A DNA stretch of 64,000 bases. It comes from Albidovulum marisflavi (lineage in GTDB: Bacteria > Pseudomonadota > Alphaproteobacteria > Rhodobacterales > Rhodobacteraceae). The notes under the pieces were generated by a model. That model had not been told where the DNA came from, made no database searches, and saw only the letters and a program-made list of their open reading frames with translations. Shown here in pieces: positions 38,688 through 47,455 of this stretch (within the stretch, counting starts at the first letter, position 1; every line of letters starts with the position of its first letter). The position numbers and the translations under genes were made by a program. The DNA lies in contig NZ_JAOWKY010000005.1 of the NCBI RefSeq assembly GCF_025751435.1, positions 1 through 64,000 of the forward strand, read 5' to 3'.

Positions 38688-38714
38688 GGGCCTCCCGCCG
38701 GATGCGGGGGGCCC
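38688..38714 (+). terminator. Intercistronic hairpin between binding protein and ATPase
   Basis: GGGCCTCCCGC pairs with GCGGGGGGCCC (one G-T pair) around CGGAT, followed by TTT, 14 bases after the binding protein stop. Such hairpins often reduce read-through so that the binding protein is made in excess over the membrane parts. Confidence 0.5.
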
Positions 38715-38804
38715 TTTGCATCTGCGGGGACGGACCCACCGCACGTGTTCCAAAGAAAATGCGGCCCGGCGAACGAGCGCCGCATCACGGGGAGAGACCA
38801 GAAC

Positions 38805-39917
38805 ATGGTTGCAGGCGTCGGCGTCGATCTGGAGAACCTCTGGATCCGCTTTGGAGATTTCGTCGCGGTGCGCGACGCGAACGTGAACATCAAGGGTGGG
38901 GATTTCTTTTCCTTTCTGGGCCCTTCCGGCTGCGGCAAGACCACGATCCTGCGCGCGGTCTCCGGGTTCCTTGAGCCGTCTGAAGGCAACGTGCTGATCG
39001 GCGGAAAGAACATGAAGGGGGTTGGTCCGAACAAGCGGCCGACCGCACTGATCTTCCAGAACCTCGCGCTTTTTCCCCTGATGAAGGTCTGGGAAAACAT
39101 CGCGTTCTCGATGGAGATCAAGGGCGCCAGCGCGGCAGAGCGGCGCAAGCGTGCGGACGAACTGCTGGAAATGATCGCGCTTGAAGGCCAGGGCGACAAG
39201 CTGCCGTCCGAACTATCGGGCGGTCAGCGTCAGCGCGTGGCGATCGCGCGCGCCCTGTGCGCCGAACCGCATGTGCTTTTGCTGGACGAACCCCTGTCGG
39301 CGCTGGACCTGAAGCTGCGTCAGCACATGCGCACGGAACTGCGCGAAATCCAGCAGCGCGTCGGCATCACCTTCATCTACATCACGCATGACCAGGGCGA
39401 GGCGCTGACGATGTCGGACAACATCGCCGTGATGCGCGCCGGCGTGATCGACCAGATCGGTGAGGGCAAGACCATCTACAATGACCCGGCGACCCCCTTC
39501 GCAGCCTCCTTCGTCGGCGAAAACAACGTGTTTCGCGGCAAGGTGAAGCGCGTGAGCGGCGACCGCGTGCTTGTCCAGTCAAACCGCTCGGGCGAGCTGC
39601 TGGCACGAATTTCCACCGCCAACCTCGGAAGGCTGAAGGAGGGCGACAACGCGATGATCTTCATCCGTCCCGAAGCCTTCGAACTGGCAAAGACGGGAAC
39701 CGAGGGCGATCACTACGTCTCGGCCCGAGTGATCAACGAGGAATTCGAAGGCAATGTCTTCAACATCTTCATGGAAGGTGACGGCGGTAAGGAGATAAAG
39801 GTCTCGCTTCCCAACCTCGGTCAGTCGTTCGACAGTCACAAGGGGCAGACGATGACCCTGAAGTACGACGTCAAGAACGCGGTCGCCATGCCTGCGGGCG
39901 TGTTGGCGACGGAATGA
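38805..39917 (+). CDS. ABC importer ATPase, PotA type
   Basis: 370 residues. Walker A GPSGCGKTT, signature LSGGQRQRVAIARAL, Walker B LLLDEPLSALD and switch His in YITHDQGEAL are intact, followed by a C-terminal TOBE-like domain (from about residue 240). The start MVAGVGVDLE was chosen after GGGGAGAGACC; the upstream ATG at 38745 is less likely. It powers the importer encoded with the flanking genes. Confidence 0.9.
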   Translation: MVAGVGVDLENLWIRFGDFVAVRDANVNIKGGDFFSFLGPSGCGKTTILRAVSGFLEPSEGNVLIGGKNMKGVGPNKRPTALIFQNLALFPLMKVWENIAFSMEIKGASAAERRKRADELLEMIALEGQGDKLPSELSGGQRQRVAIARALCAEPHVLLLDEPLSALDLKLRQHMRTELREIQQRVGITFIYITHDQGEALTMSDNIAVMRAGVIDQIGEGKTIYNDPATPFAASFVGENNVFRGKVKRVSGDRVLVQSNRSGELLARISTANLGRLKEGDNAMIFIRPEAFELAKTGTEGDHYVSARVINEEFEGNVFNIFMEGDGGKEIKVSLPNLGQSFDSHKGQTMTLKYDVKNAVAMPAGVLATE

Positions 39918-39930
39918 CGGGAGGAGCGAG

Positions 39931-40851
39931 ATGCCGCGCATCCTGAAGGACTTCCTGAGCCGAAACGGCACCGGCCCCGGTCTGGTCATGCTGGGCCTCG
40001 TCCTTTTCTGGACGGTAGGGCTGATCATCCTGCCGCAGTTGTCGATGCTGGATTTCTCGTTCCGTCCGAACCTGCCCCCGCCCGAGATGGGAGGGCCGAA
40101 GGATGTCTATACACTTGAGAACTACAAGTACCTGATTTACGGCCCCGAGGGCGGCAGCCAGGCCTACAATACCGTCGACCTGATGGTCTTCTTCCGTACG
40201 CTGGTCGCTGCGGCCTGCGTGACGGTGTTCAACCTGATCATCTGCTATCCGATCGCCTACTATCTGGGCCAGACCAAGGGAAACCACATCCGGGTCTTCG
40301 CCCTGATGCTGATCATCCCCTACTGGATCAACGAAATCCTGCGCGCCTTTGCGCTTCGCATCATCTTTGGTGAAACGGGGGTTCTGAACACGATCTTTAC
40401 CGGGATCGGGCTCTTTGACACCCCGTTCGACTTCATCCGCAACGATTACGCTCTCTACGCCGGCCTTGGCTACGCCTACATTCTGTTGATGATCTTCCCG
40501 ATCTATAACGTGATCGAGAGCCTGGACCACAACCAGATCGAGGCCGCGCGCGACCTTGGCGCGCCCTGGTGGCGCATCCACTGGCGCGTCGTCATCCCCT
40601 ATGCGAAGCCCGGTATCAGTTCGGGCTGCACGATGGTGTTCATGCTGTCGGCCGGCGCGCTGGCGGCGCCGCAGATCCTGGGGGGACCGTCCAGCCTCTG
40701 GTTCACCCAGCTCATCTACCAGCAGTTCAACGACAGCAGCGACTGGCCTCAGGGCGCCGCCTACGCCGTCGTTCTGCTTGTAACCTGTGTCCTTCTGGTG
40801 CTGGCCGTGATGCGGCTCTTCAAGGTGAACATGGGGGACATCGGCAAATGA
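39931..40851 (+). CDS. ABC importer permease, PotB type
   Basis: 306 residues with six transmembrane helices and the EAA loop (QIEAARDLGAPWWRIHWRVVIPYAKPG) that docks on the ATPase. It follows the ATPase after 13 bases and overlaps the next permease by four bases. Confidence 0.9.
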   Translation: MPRILKDFLSRNGTGPGLVMLGLVLFWTVGLIILPQLSMLDFSFRPNLPPPEMGGPKDVYTLENYKYLIYGPEGGSQAYNTVDLMVFFRTLVAAACVTVFNLIICYPIAYYLGQTKGNHIRVFALMLIIPYWINEILRAFALRIIFGETGVLNTIFTGIGLFDTPFDFIRNDYALYAGLGYAYILLMIFPIYNVIESLDHNQIEAARDLGAPWWRIHWRVVIPYAKPGISSGCTMVFMLSAGALAAPQILGGPSSLWFTQLIYQQFNDSSDWPQGAAYAVVLLVTCVLLVLAVMRLFKVNMGDIGK

Positions 40852-42095
40852 ACCTGTCCTTCCTGCGCCTGAGCATCTGGCTCTACCTCGCCATCTTCTT
40901 CGCCTACCTGCTTGGTCCTCTCGTGATCATGTCGGTTACGGCCTTCAACTCGCCCAGCTTTCCCAGTGCGACCCCTTGGGAGTGTCTTACGTTCGAGTGG
41001 TTCTCGGCGCTCTTTCAGGACACGCGCATCCTGAACGGGATCAAGAATTCGCTGCTGATCGGTGCGGGCACGGTCGTCCTGTCGGTCACCATGGGGCTAG
41101 CCGGGGCGTTGATGCTGACGCAGATCTGGCCGAAGCTGCGGGCCACCTATTACACGGTGATCATCGCGCCGATCCTGATCCCGGGCGTCGTTCTGGGGAT
41201 TTCAACCCTCGTGTTCTGGGACCGCATCAACCGGATGCTTGGCTTCGGTCCCGACAGCCTGTTGTCCAGCGGCCTTTTCCTGACAATCGTCGGCCAGTCC
41301 ACCTTCATCGCCTCCTACTGCATGCTGGTGCTGGTGGCGCGGCTTCAGCGCTACGACATCGCGCTGACTGAGGCGGCACTGGATCTGGGCGCCACGCATG
41401 CCCAAGCCTTCCGCAAGGTGCTGCTGCCGTTCATGCGGCCTGCCATCGCCTCGGCCGCGGTGCTGGCCTTTCTTGCCAGCTTCGAGAACTACAACACCAC
41501 CACCTTCACCTTCGGCGAATACCCGACGCTGACGATCGAGCTGGCGCAGAAGGTTCGCTATGGCATCTCGCCCGCGATCTCGGCGCTGGCATTCATCATC
41601 GTCGTGCTGACGGTCTTTGCGGCCCTCGCGAACGAAGCGACGATCCGCAGGCGCGAACTGGTTGCTGCAGCACGCCGGAATGCGACCGTGGCTGAACTTT
41701 CAGGCGGCAGAGTCACGCTGCCGGGCTTCCTGAGCGGCAACACAGCGGCGGTTCTGCTTGTGGTCGTGTCGATCGCGACGATCGTTGTCGTCGGCACGGC
41801 GACTGTCTACAGCCCTGATCAGTGCATTGCAGATGTGCGTGAGCAGAAGCGGCTCGAAGCCGAGAAGCGCGCCGAAGAGCTTCGCCGGAAGCGTGACGAA
41901 GAACGCAAGCTGAAAGCTGAGCAGGCGCCCGTGACAACCGCGCCTTCCGGCAGTACGGGCAGCAGCAGCTTCGGCGGGGTCTTCGATCCCAACGCGCTTC
42001 AGGGGGTGCCCTCGGAGCCTGAAGAGGAGGGCGGTGCGGACAGCGGATTTGGCGGCGCCTTCGATCCCAACACATTGCAGGGGTCCGGAAACTGA
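40848..42095 (+). CDS. ABC importer permease, PotC type, with unusual C-terminal extension
   Basis: 415 residues. The first 265 or so are an ordinary PotC-type permease with an EAA loop (LTEAALDLGATHAQAFRKVLLP). PotC proteins usually end here. This one adds a further hydrophobic helix (about 298-320), a charged coiled-coil-like stretch (about 328-360, EQKRLEAEKRAEELRRKRDE) and a Gly/Ser/Pro tail with FGGVFDPNALQG and FGGAFDPNTLQG as a near-repeat 26 residues apart. The extension is in frame and the coding pattern continues, so it is not an assembly error by appearance. Its purpose is unknown. Confidence 0.85.
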   Translation: MNLSFLRLSIWLYLAIFFAYLLGPLVIMSVTAFNSPSFPSATPWECLTFEWFSALFQDTRILNGIKNSLLIGAGTVVLSVTMGLAGALMLTQIWPKLRATYYTVIIAPILIPGVVLGISTLVFWDRINRMLGFGPDSLLSSGLFLTIVGQSTFIASYCMLVLVARLQRYDIALTEAALDLGATHAQAFRKVLLPFMRPAIASAAVLAFLASFENYNTTTFTFGEYPTLTIELAQKVRYGISPAISALAFIIVVLTVFAALANEATIRRRELVAAARRNATVAELSGGRVTLPGFLSGNTAAVLLVVVSIATIVVVGTATVYSPDQCIADVREQKRLEAEKRAEELRRKRDEERKLKAEQAPVTTAPSGSTGSSSFGGVFDPNALQGVPSEPEEEGGADSGFGGAFDPNTLQGSGN

Positions 42096-42112
42096 TCGCC
42101 GAGACTTGAGGG

Positions 42113-42141
42113 AAAGGGGCGCCCGGCAGGGCGCCCCTTTT
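42113..42141 (+). terminator. Rho-independent terminator after the PotC-type gene
   Basis: A 12-bp perfect stem (AAAGGGGCGCCC/GGGCGCCCCTTT) with a GGCA loop and trailing TTTT, 18 bases after the stop and ahead of the convergent BMP-type permease. It may work in both directions. Confidence 0.85.
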
Positions 42142-42171
42142 CGCATGTCGACATCTAGGGTCGGCTGCCTG

Positions 42172-43143
42172 TCAGCGTTCCTTCACGTAGGGCTCACCAC
42201 CCGCGCGGGGTGGGATCGCCCTGCCAACGAAGCCCGCCAGAACGATAACGGTCAGGATGTAGGGCAGGGCGTCGAGTGCAGGAACCGGCACGTCGAAGCC
42301 GACCGTATTCTTGATCACGTCGGGCCGCAGCGCCAGAGCCTGGAAAAAGCCGAAAAGCAGCGTTGCCATCAGCGCGTACCAAGGGCGCCACTTCGCGAAT
42401 ATCAGCGCGGCAAGCGCGATGTAGCCACGTCCTGCCGTCATTTCCTTGCCGAAGCCCGCCTGAAGGCCAGCGGCCATGTAGGCGCCCGCAAGGCCGCACA
42501 GGATGCCAGTGATCACCACGGCTCCGTAGCGCAGCCGTATGACGGAAATGCCCGCGGTGTCGACCGAGGCCGGGTTTTCCCCGACCGCGCGCAATCGCAG
42601 CCCGAAGCGCGTCCGAAACAATACCCACCATGTGACCGGGACCGCGAGCAGGGCGATATAGACCAGCGCGCCATGGCCGGAAAGGACCTCGGAGTAAAGC
42701 GGCCCAAGGATCGGTACACCGGACAGCGCTTCGGCAAACGGCAGGGTGATCGGGTTGAACCGCGCCTCTCCGCTAAGCGGCGGCGTGCGCCCGCCCTGCC
42801 GGAAAAGCGATTGCGCGATCAGGACCGTGATGCCCGACGCCACGAAGTTGAGCGCCACCCCGGAAATCAGCTGGTTGCCGCGAAAGGTGATAGATGCCAC
42901 GCCGTGGACAAGGGCGAAAAGGACCGCCCCCGAGATCCCGGCAAGAAGGCCGATCCAGACCGAACCCGTCAGCGCCGCAACGGCGCCCGTGGACATCGCC
43001 GCCATCAGCATCTTGCCCTCAAGCCCGATGTCGAAGATGCCCGAGCGTTCCGAATAAAGCCCTGCAAGGCAGGCCAGAAGCAGCGGCGTCGCAAGCCGGA
43101 TCGTGCTGTCGAGAATCTGGAGAAGCGTCGCGTAATCCATCAC
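42172..43143 (-). CDS. BMP-type ABC importer permease (second)
   Basis: 323 residues, eight or more hydrophobic helices, of the branched/ribose-type permease family (GLYSERSGIFDIGLEGKMLM, GNQLISGVALNF). It overlaps the other permease by four bases. In this gene order such transporters import nucleosides or purines. Confidence 0.88.
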   Translation of the reverse strand: MMDYATLLQILDSTIRLATPLLLACLAGLYSERSGIFDIGLEGKMLMAAMSTGAVAALTGSVWIGLLAGISGAVLFALVHGVASITFRGNQLISGVALNFVASGITVLIAQSLFRQGGRTPPLSGEARFNPITLPFAEALSGVPILGPLYSEVLSGHGALVYIALLAVPVTWWVLFRTRFGLRLRAVGENPASVDTAGISVIRLRYGAVVITGILCGLAGAYMAAGLQAGFGKEMTAGRGYIALAALIFAKWRPWYALMATLLFGFFQALALRPDVIKNTVGFDVPVPALDALPYILTVIVLAGFVGRAIPPRAGGEPYVKER

Positions 43144-44231
43144 GCCACCTCTATCCGCCGCGGCCGGAAGAAGACGCCCAGCATCATCCTTACCATGTGA
43201 TCAAGGGCGCCCGTGAACAGGATCACCAGGCCCTGCACCACGGTTCGAAGCTCGATCGGAATCGAAGTCCAAAGGCCGATCTCGGCGCCGCCTTGATAGA
43301 GGATTCCGAACAGTATCGCCGCCAGGAACACGCCGATCGGGTGGTTCCGGCCCATCAGCGCCACGGCGATGCCGATGAAGCCCGCTCCTTCGGACGAGTT
43401 CTGCAGAAGTCTCCCGCTTTCCCCCATCACGTTGTTGATCGACATGAGCCCCGCCAGGGCGCCCGAGATCAGCATGGCCAGCATGGTGACGCGGAACGGC
43501 GATATGCCGGCATATCGCGCGGCAGGTTCTGACCGGCCAAACGCGCGTATCTCGTAGCCCAGCCGGGTGCGCCAGAGCAGCAGCCAAACCAGCCAGCAAG
43601 CGATGAGCGCGACGAAAAGCGTGACGTTCGCGGGTATCTTCTTGTCGAAGATCAGGCCCAGAAGCGGCAGGTCGTGCAGCGTTGGCAGTGCCGCGCCCGA
43701 GGGGAAGCGTGCAGTTGCCGGGTCCATCTGACCCGGTGGCCGCAACACGTTCACCAGCAGGTACACGATAAGCGCTGCACCGATGTAGTTGAACATGATC
43801 GTGGTAATCACGATATGGCTGCCGCGCCTTGCCTGAAGATAGGCCGGTATTGCCGCCCATGCCGCACCGAAAAGCGCGCCCGCGATCATCGCCATCGGCA
43901 AGGCAAGCGTCCAGTGCGGCCATGGAACGGCAAGGCAGACAAGCGCCACGCCCAGACCCCCGAGCTGCGCCTGCCCTTCACCGCCGATGTTGAAAAGGCT
44001 GCCGTGGAACGCGACTGTGACCGCCAGCCCCGTGAACATGAAGCTGGTGGCGTAGTAGAGCGTATAACCCCACGCATAGGACGAACCCACGGCCCCCGTT
44101 ACCATCGTCGTCAGCGCCTCCTTCGGGCTTTGACCGATCGCAAGGATGACAAGCGCCGAAATGATCCCGGCCAGAAGAAGGCTGATGAGGGGGACCAGCA
44201 CAAGGTCGGCCCAGCGAGGAATCCTTGCCAT
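43140..44231 (-). CDS. BMP-type ABC importer permease (first)
   Basis: 363 residues with about eight hydrophobic helices. AFHGSLFNIGGEGQAQLGGLG is the family signature and MEDF-type conserved loops follow. It lies 3 bases after the ATPase. Partner of the 323-residue permease in forming the membrane channel. Confidence 0.88.
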   Translation of the reverse strand: MARIPRWADLVLVPLISLLLAGIISALVILAIGQSPKEALTTMVTGAVGSSYAWGYTLYYATSFMFTGLAVTVAFHGSLFNIGGEGQAQLGGLGVALVCLAVPWPHWTLALPMAMIAGALFGAAWAAIPAYLQARRGSHIVITTIMFNYIGAALIVYLLVNVLRPPGQMDPATARFPSGAALPTLHDLPLLGLIFDKKIPANVTLFVALIACWLVWLLLWRTRLGYEIRAFGRSEPAARYAGISPFRVTMLAMLISGALAGLMSINNVMGESGRLLQNSSEGAGFIGIAVALMGRNHPIGVFLAAILFGILYQGGAEIGLWTSIPIELRTVVQGLVILFTGALDHMVRMMLGVFFRPRRIEVA

Positions 44232-44234
44232 GTC

Positions 44235-45872
44235 CTATCCCCTTGTTCCGGTAGAGAGCCGTTGCTCATCCGCGGCCGCCGAAATGTCCCAGCCCGACAT
44301 CGCGCGCGTATCGGCGCCACCAAGGCCGGCCATGAGGCAGCCCAAGCCCACCTGGGTCGCGGATTCGGCGGGACCGATGCCCATCAGGTGCCCGTCGAAC
44401 ATTACGGCGATCCTGTCCGACAGGCTCATGATCTCGTCCAGTTCCACACTGACCAGAAGCACTGCCTTGCCGGAGTCGCGCAGTGCAACAATTCGTTTGT
44501 GGATGAATTCGATCGCACCGATGTCGACGCCGCGCGTGGGCTGCCCGACAAGCAGAAGGTCGGGGTTTCTTTCGATTTCGCGCGCAAGAATGATCTTCTG
44601 CTGATTCCCGCCGGAAAAGCTCTTGGCTTGAAGCGTAGGAATGGGCGGACGGACGTCGAAGCGCTCCATCTTGCCCTTCGTGTCCTCAAGGATCGCGCCG
44701 TTGTCCATGAGCCAGCGATTCTTCTGATAGGCCGGGTCATTGTGATAGCCGAAAGCCACGTTTTCCCAGGCGGTAAAGTCCATGATCATGCCAAGATGCT
44801 GGCGATCCTCGGGAACATGGCTGATGCCGTCGCGCCGCCGCGACTGCCCGTCCGATGACTTCCCGGTCAGATCAAGGCTCTTGTCGTTCAGAATGACAGT
44901 GCCGGTGCCTTGGGTGATGCCGCCCAGAACCTGAAGCAATTCCGTCTGGCCGTTGCCGGCCACGCCGGCGATGCCAAGGATCTCGCCTGCGCGGATCGAA
45001 AGATCGATGCCCTTCAGGCGCTCGACCCCGTCTACATCGCGCACGCGCAGGTCCTTGATCTCAAGCACCCTGCGGCCCGGTTTCGCCGTGCCCTTGGGGA
45101 CATGCAGCAGCACCTTGCGCCCGACCATCAGTTCCGCAAGCTGTTCGGGGCTGGTTTCCGCTGTCCGAACCGTTGCTGTCATCTCCCCCCTGCGCATGAC
45201 ACTGACGGTGTCGGTGATTTCCATGATTTCGCGCAGCTTGTGGGTGATCAGGACGACCGTCTTGCCCTGTTCCTTGAGGTTTCTGAGTATGCGGAACAGG
45301 TGGTCGGCCTCGGCTGGGGTCAGGACGCCTGTGGGTTCGTCCAGGATCAGGATGTCGGCGTGGCGGTAAAGCGCCTTCAGGATCTCGACCCGTTGCTGAT
45401 GGCCGACGGAAAGCTCCTCGATCACCGCGTCCGGGTGCACCTCTAGCTCGTATTCCCTGGCAAGGTCGGCCAGAACCTTGCGTGCCTTGGCGAGAGAAGG
45501 GCGCAGAAGCGCGCCGTCTTCGGCGCCGAGGATCACGTTTTCCAGCACCGAGAAATTCTGAACCAGCTTGAAATGCTGGAACACCATCCCGATGCCCGCG
45601 CGGATCGCGGCCTGGCTGTCGGGAATGGTTGTCGGCGTACCGTTGATCAGGATATCGCCGGAATCAGCCTTGTAGAAGCCGTAGAGGATCGACATCAGCG
45701 TGGACTTGCCCGCGCCGTTCTCGCCGATGATGCCGTGGATCGTCCCCTTGGCAACCTGGATCGAAATATCCTTGTTGGCCTGAACCGTCCCGAATGCCTT
45801 GGAGATGCCGCGGAGTTCGATAGCAAGGGGGGCGGCAGTTTCCTGCCGCCCCGCCGCGATCCCGCCCTTCAT
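44235..45872 (-). CDS. BMP-type ABC importer ATPase, two nucleotide-binding domains
   Basis: 545 residues in a single fused chain. The first domain has Walker A GENGAGKST, signature LSVGHQQRVEILKAL and LILDEPTGVL. The second has a degenerate Walker A (GVAGNGQTE) and signature FSGGNQQKIILARE, as usual for ribose/nucleoside-type transporters. Its ATG overlaps the bmpA stop. Confidence 0.92.
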   Translation of the reverse strand: MKGGIAAGRQETAAPLAIELRGISKAFGTVQANKDISIQVAKGTIHGIIGENGAGKSTLMSILYGFYKADSGDILINGTPTTIPDSQAAIRAGIGMVFQHFKLVQNFSVLENVILGAEDGALLRPSLAKARKVLADLAREYELEVHPDAVIEELSVGHQQRVEILKALYRHADILILDEPTGVLTPAEADHLFRILRNLKEQGKTVVLITHKLREIMEITDTVSVMRRGEMTATVRTAETSPEQLAELMVGRKVLLHVPKGTAKPGRRVLEIKDLRVRDVDGVERLKGIDLSIRAGEILGIAGVAGNGQTELLQVLGGITQGTGTVILNDKSLDLTGKSSDGQSRRRDGISHVPEDRQHLGMIMDFTAWENVAFGYHNDPAYQKNRWLMDNGAILEDTKGKMERFDVRPPIPTLQAKSFSGGNQQKIILAREIERNPDLLLVGQPTRGVDIGAIEFIHKRIVALRDSGKAVLLVSVELDEIMSLSDRIAVMFDGHLMGIGPAESATQVGLGCLMAGLGGADTRAMSGWDISAAADEQRLSTGTRG

Positions 45873-46867
45873 CAGAAGGACGCGGCCGGGCAGGTGTTGT
45901 CTGCCATGTAGTCGTGAACCTCCAGCTCGCCCGACTTGATCTTGGCGGCGGCTTCATCGACGGTAGCGGCCATTTCCGGCGTCACGAGCGAGGCGTTGTT
46001 TTCGTCCATGGCGTAGCCCACGCCCTCGTTGGCAAGGCCCATGACGTTGATGCCGGGCTGAAGGTCGGCGCCTTCCGTGAAGGCCTCGTAAACGGCGTTG
46101 TCCACGCGCTTGAGCATCGAGGTCAGAACCTGGCCCGGGTGCAGGTGGTTCTGGTTGCTGTCCACGCCGATCGACAGGATTCCCTCATCCGCCGCGGCCT
46201 GAAGGACGCCGATTCCGGTCCCGCCTGCGGCGGCATAGATCACGTCGGCGCCTTGCGCCTTCTGAGCCTTGGCCAGTTCGGCGCCCTTCACCGGGTCGTT
46301 CCAGGCCGAAGGCGTGGTGCCGGTCATGTTCATGACCACCGTCGCGTCCGGGTTCACCGCCTTCACGCCCTGCGCATAGCCGCAGCCGAACTTGCGGATC
46401 AAGGGGATGTCCATGCCCCCGATGAAGCCTACGGTGCCGGTCTTCGACGCAAGCGCGGCCATCATGCCGACAAGGTAGGATCCCTCATGTTCGTTGAACA
46501 CGACCGACTTCACGTTCGGCGCGTCGACGACCATGTCGATGATCGCGAACTTGGTGTCGGGGAAATCCGGCGCGACCTTGGCCAACACGTCGCCGAAGGC
46601 GAAGCCGGTCATGACGACCGGGTTCGAACCGGCCTCGGCCAGGCGGCGCAGTGCCTGTTCGCGCTGGGCCTCGGACTGCATTTCCAGTTCCTTGTAGGAC
46701 CCGCCGGTTTCCGCCTTCCAGCGCTCGGCGCCGTTGAACGCGGCTTCGTTGAAGGATTTGTCGAACTTGCCGCCAAGATCGTAGATGATGGCCGGATCGG
46801 CCAGCGCCACGCCCGAGGTCAGCGCCAGCGTCGCGGCCGCGCCGAGGAATTTGGTCATCAGGGTCAT
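45872..46867 (-). CDS. BMP-family periplasmic substrate-binding protein
   Basis: 331 residues with a signal peptide (MTKFLGAAATLALTSGVALA). The mature part (AIIYDLGGKFDKSFNEAAFNG) is typical of the PnrA/BMP family that binds purine nucleosides. First gene of the minus-strand operon. Two palindromes lie about 145-175 bases upstream. The first of two methionines three codons apart fits the GGGAGAAACCG ribosome site. Confidence 0.88.
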   Translation of the reverse strand: MTLMTKFLGAAATLALTSGVALADPAIIYDLGGKFDKSFNEAAFNGAERWKAETGGSYKELEMQSEAQREQALRRLAEAGSNPVVMTGFAFGDVLAKVAPDFPDTKFAIIDMVVDAPNVKSVVFNEHEGSYLVGMMAALASKTGTVGFIGGMDIPLIRKFGCGYAQGVKAVNPDATVVMNMTGTTPSAWNDPVKGAELAKAQKAQGADVIYAAAGGTGIGVLQAAADEGILSIGVDSNQNHLHPGQVLTSMLKRVDNAVYEAFTEGADLQPGINVMGLANEGVGYAMDENNASLVTPEMAATVDEAAAKIKSGELEVHDYMADNTCPAASF

Positions 46868-47010
46868 CGGTTTCTCCCGGTTCTATTGTTCGGTCACCCG
46901 TGTGTCGGGGCCGCCCGCCTATCGCGGGTCGATCGCTTGCGGATCAATCAGGATTAGGGAGGAGTCGCGATACCGGGTCAATAGCAATCTGAGCCGCGGC
47001 GGCGATGCTT

Positions 47011-47026
47011 TTGACCTTTTGGTCAA
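47011..47026. promoter_or_regulatory. Inverted repeat operator candidate upstream of the BMP operon
   Basis: TTGACC-TTTT-GGTCAA, a perfect six-base inverted repeat with a four-base spacer, about 145 bases before the binding protein start. It has the form of GntR- or LacI-like operator sites. Inference from form and position. Confidence 0.45.
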
Positions 47027-47030
47027 CGGC

Positions 47031-47042
47031 ATATGGCCATAT
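47031..47042. promoter_or_regulatory. ATATGGCCATAT palindrome
   Basis: A perfect 12-base palindrome just after the TTGACC repeat, touching the rimI stop. It could be part of the same control region or a chance palindrome. Confidence 0.3.
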
Positions 47043-47455
47043 CAGCCGATCGCGCGAAACATGACGAGGGCGTCGGTCCGGCCACCGGCGGAGCAGGAGT
47101 AGTAGCCCTTGCGAATGCCGGATTCGCCAAAGCCCGTGGACCGGTAAAGCGCGATTGCGGCCTCGTTGTCCGCCGCGACCTCAAGAAACGCTGTGGCCGC
47201 TCCGCGCCGGGCCGCTTCGGCCAGGAAGGCCGCTACAAGTCGGCCGCCTGCGCCGTTGCGCCGCGCGTCTGTCCTGACCGCGATCGTCAGAAGCTCGGCC
47301 TCATCCAACACCACGCGTCCCAGCACGAAGCCCGTATCCTCGCTGATCAGAAACGTGTCGGCGCGGGCGATCTGCTCGGCGAATTCGGCCTCGCTCCAGG
47401 GTCTCGGCTTCGAGAAGGCCGCGGCATGCAGGCGGGCAAGGTCCGCTGGGGTCAT
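47042..47455 (-). CDS. rimI: Ribosomal-protein-alanine acetyltransferase-like GNAT protein
   Basis: 137 residues of the GNAT fold. The acetyl-CoA loop RTDARRNGAGGRLVAAF and the VAADNEAAIALYRSTGF segment are RimI-like. RimI acetylates the N-terminus of ribosomal protein S18. It overlaps tsaB by four bases, a common pairing. The start MTPADLARLH was chosen over a longer non-protein-like upstream reading. Confidence 0.88.
   Translation of the reverse strand: MTPADLARLHAAAFSKPRPWSEAEFAEQIARADTFLISEDTGFVLGRVVLDEAELLTIAVRTDARRNGAGGRLVAAFLAEAARRGAATAFLEVAADNEAAIALYRSTGFGESGIRKGYYSCSAGGRTDALVMFRAIG

Noticed and set aside
42508-42515. GTGATCAC inside a BMP-type permease gene
   Set aside because: In coding sequence, single, with no link to TCA genes.
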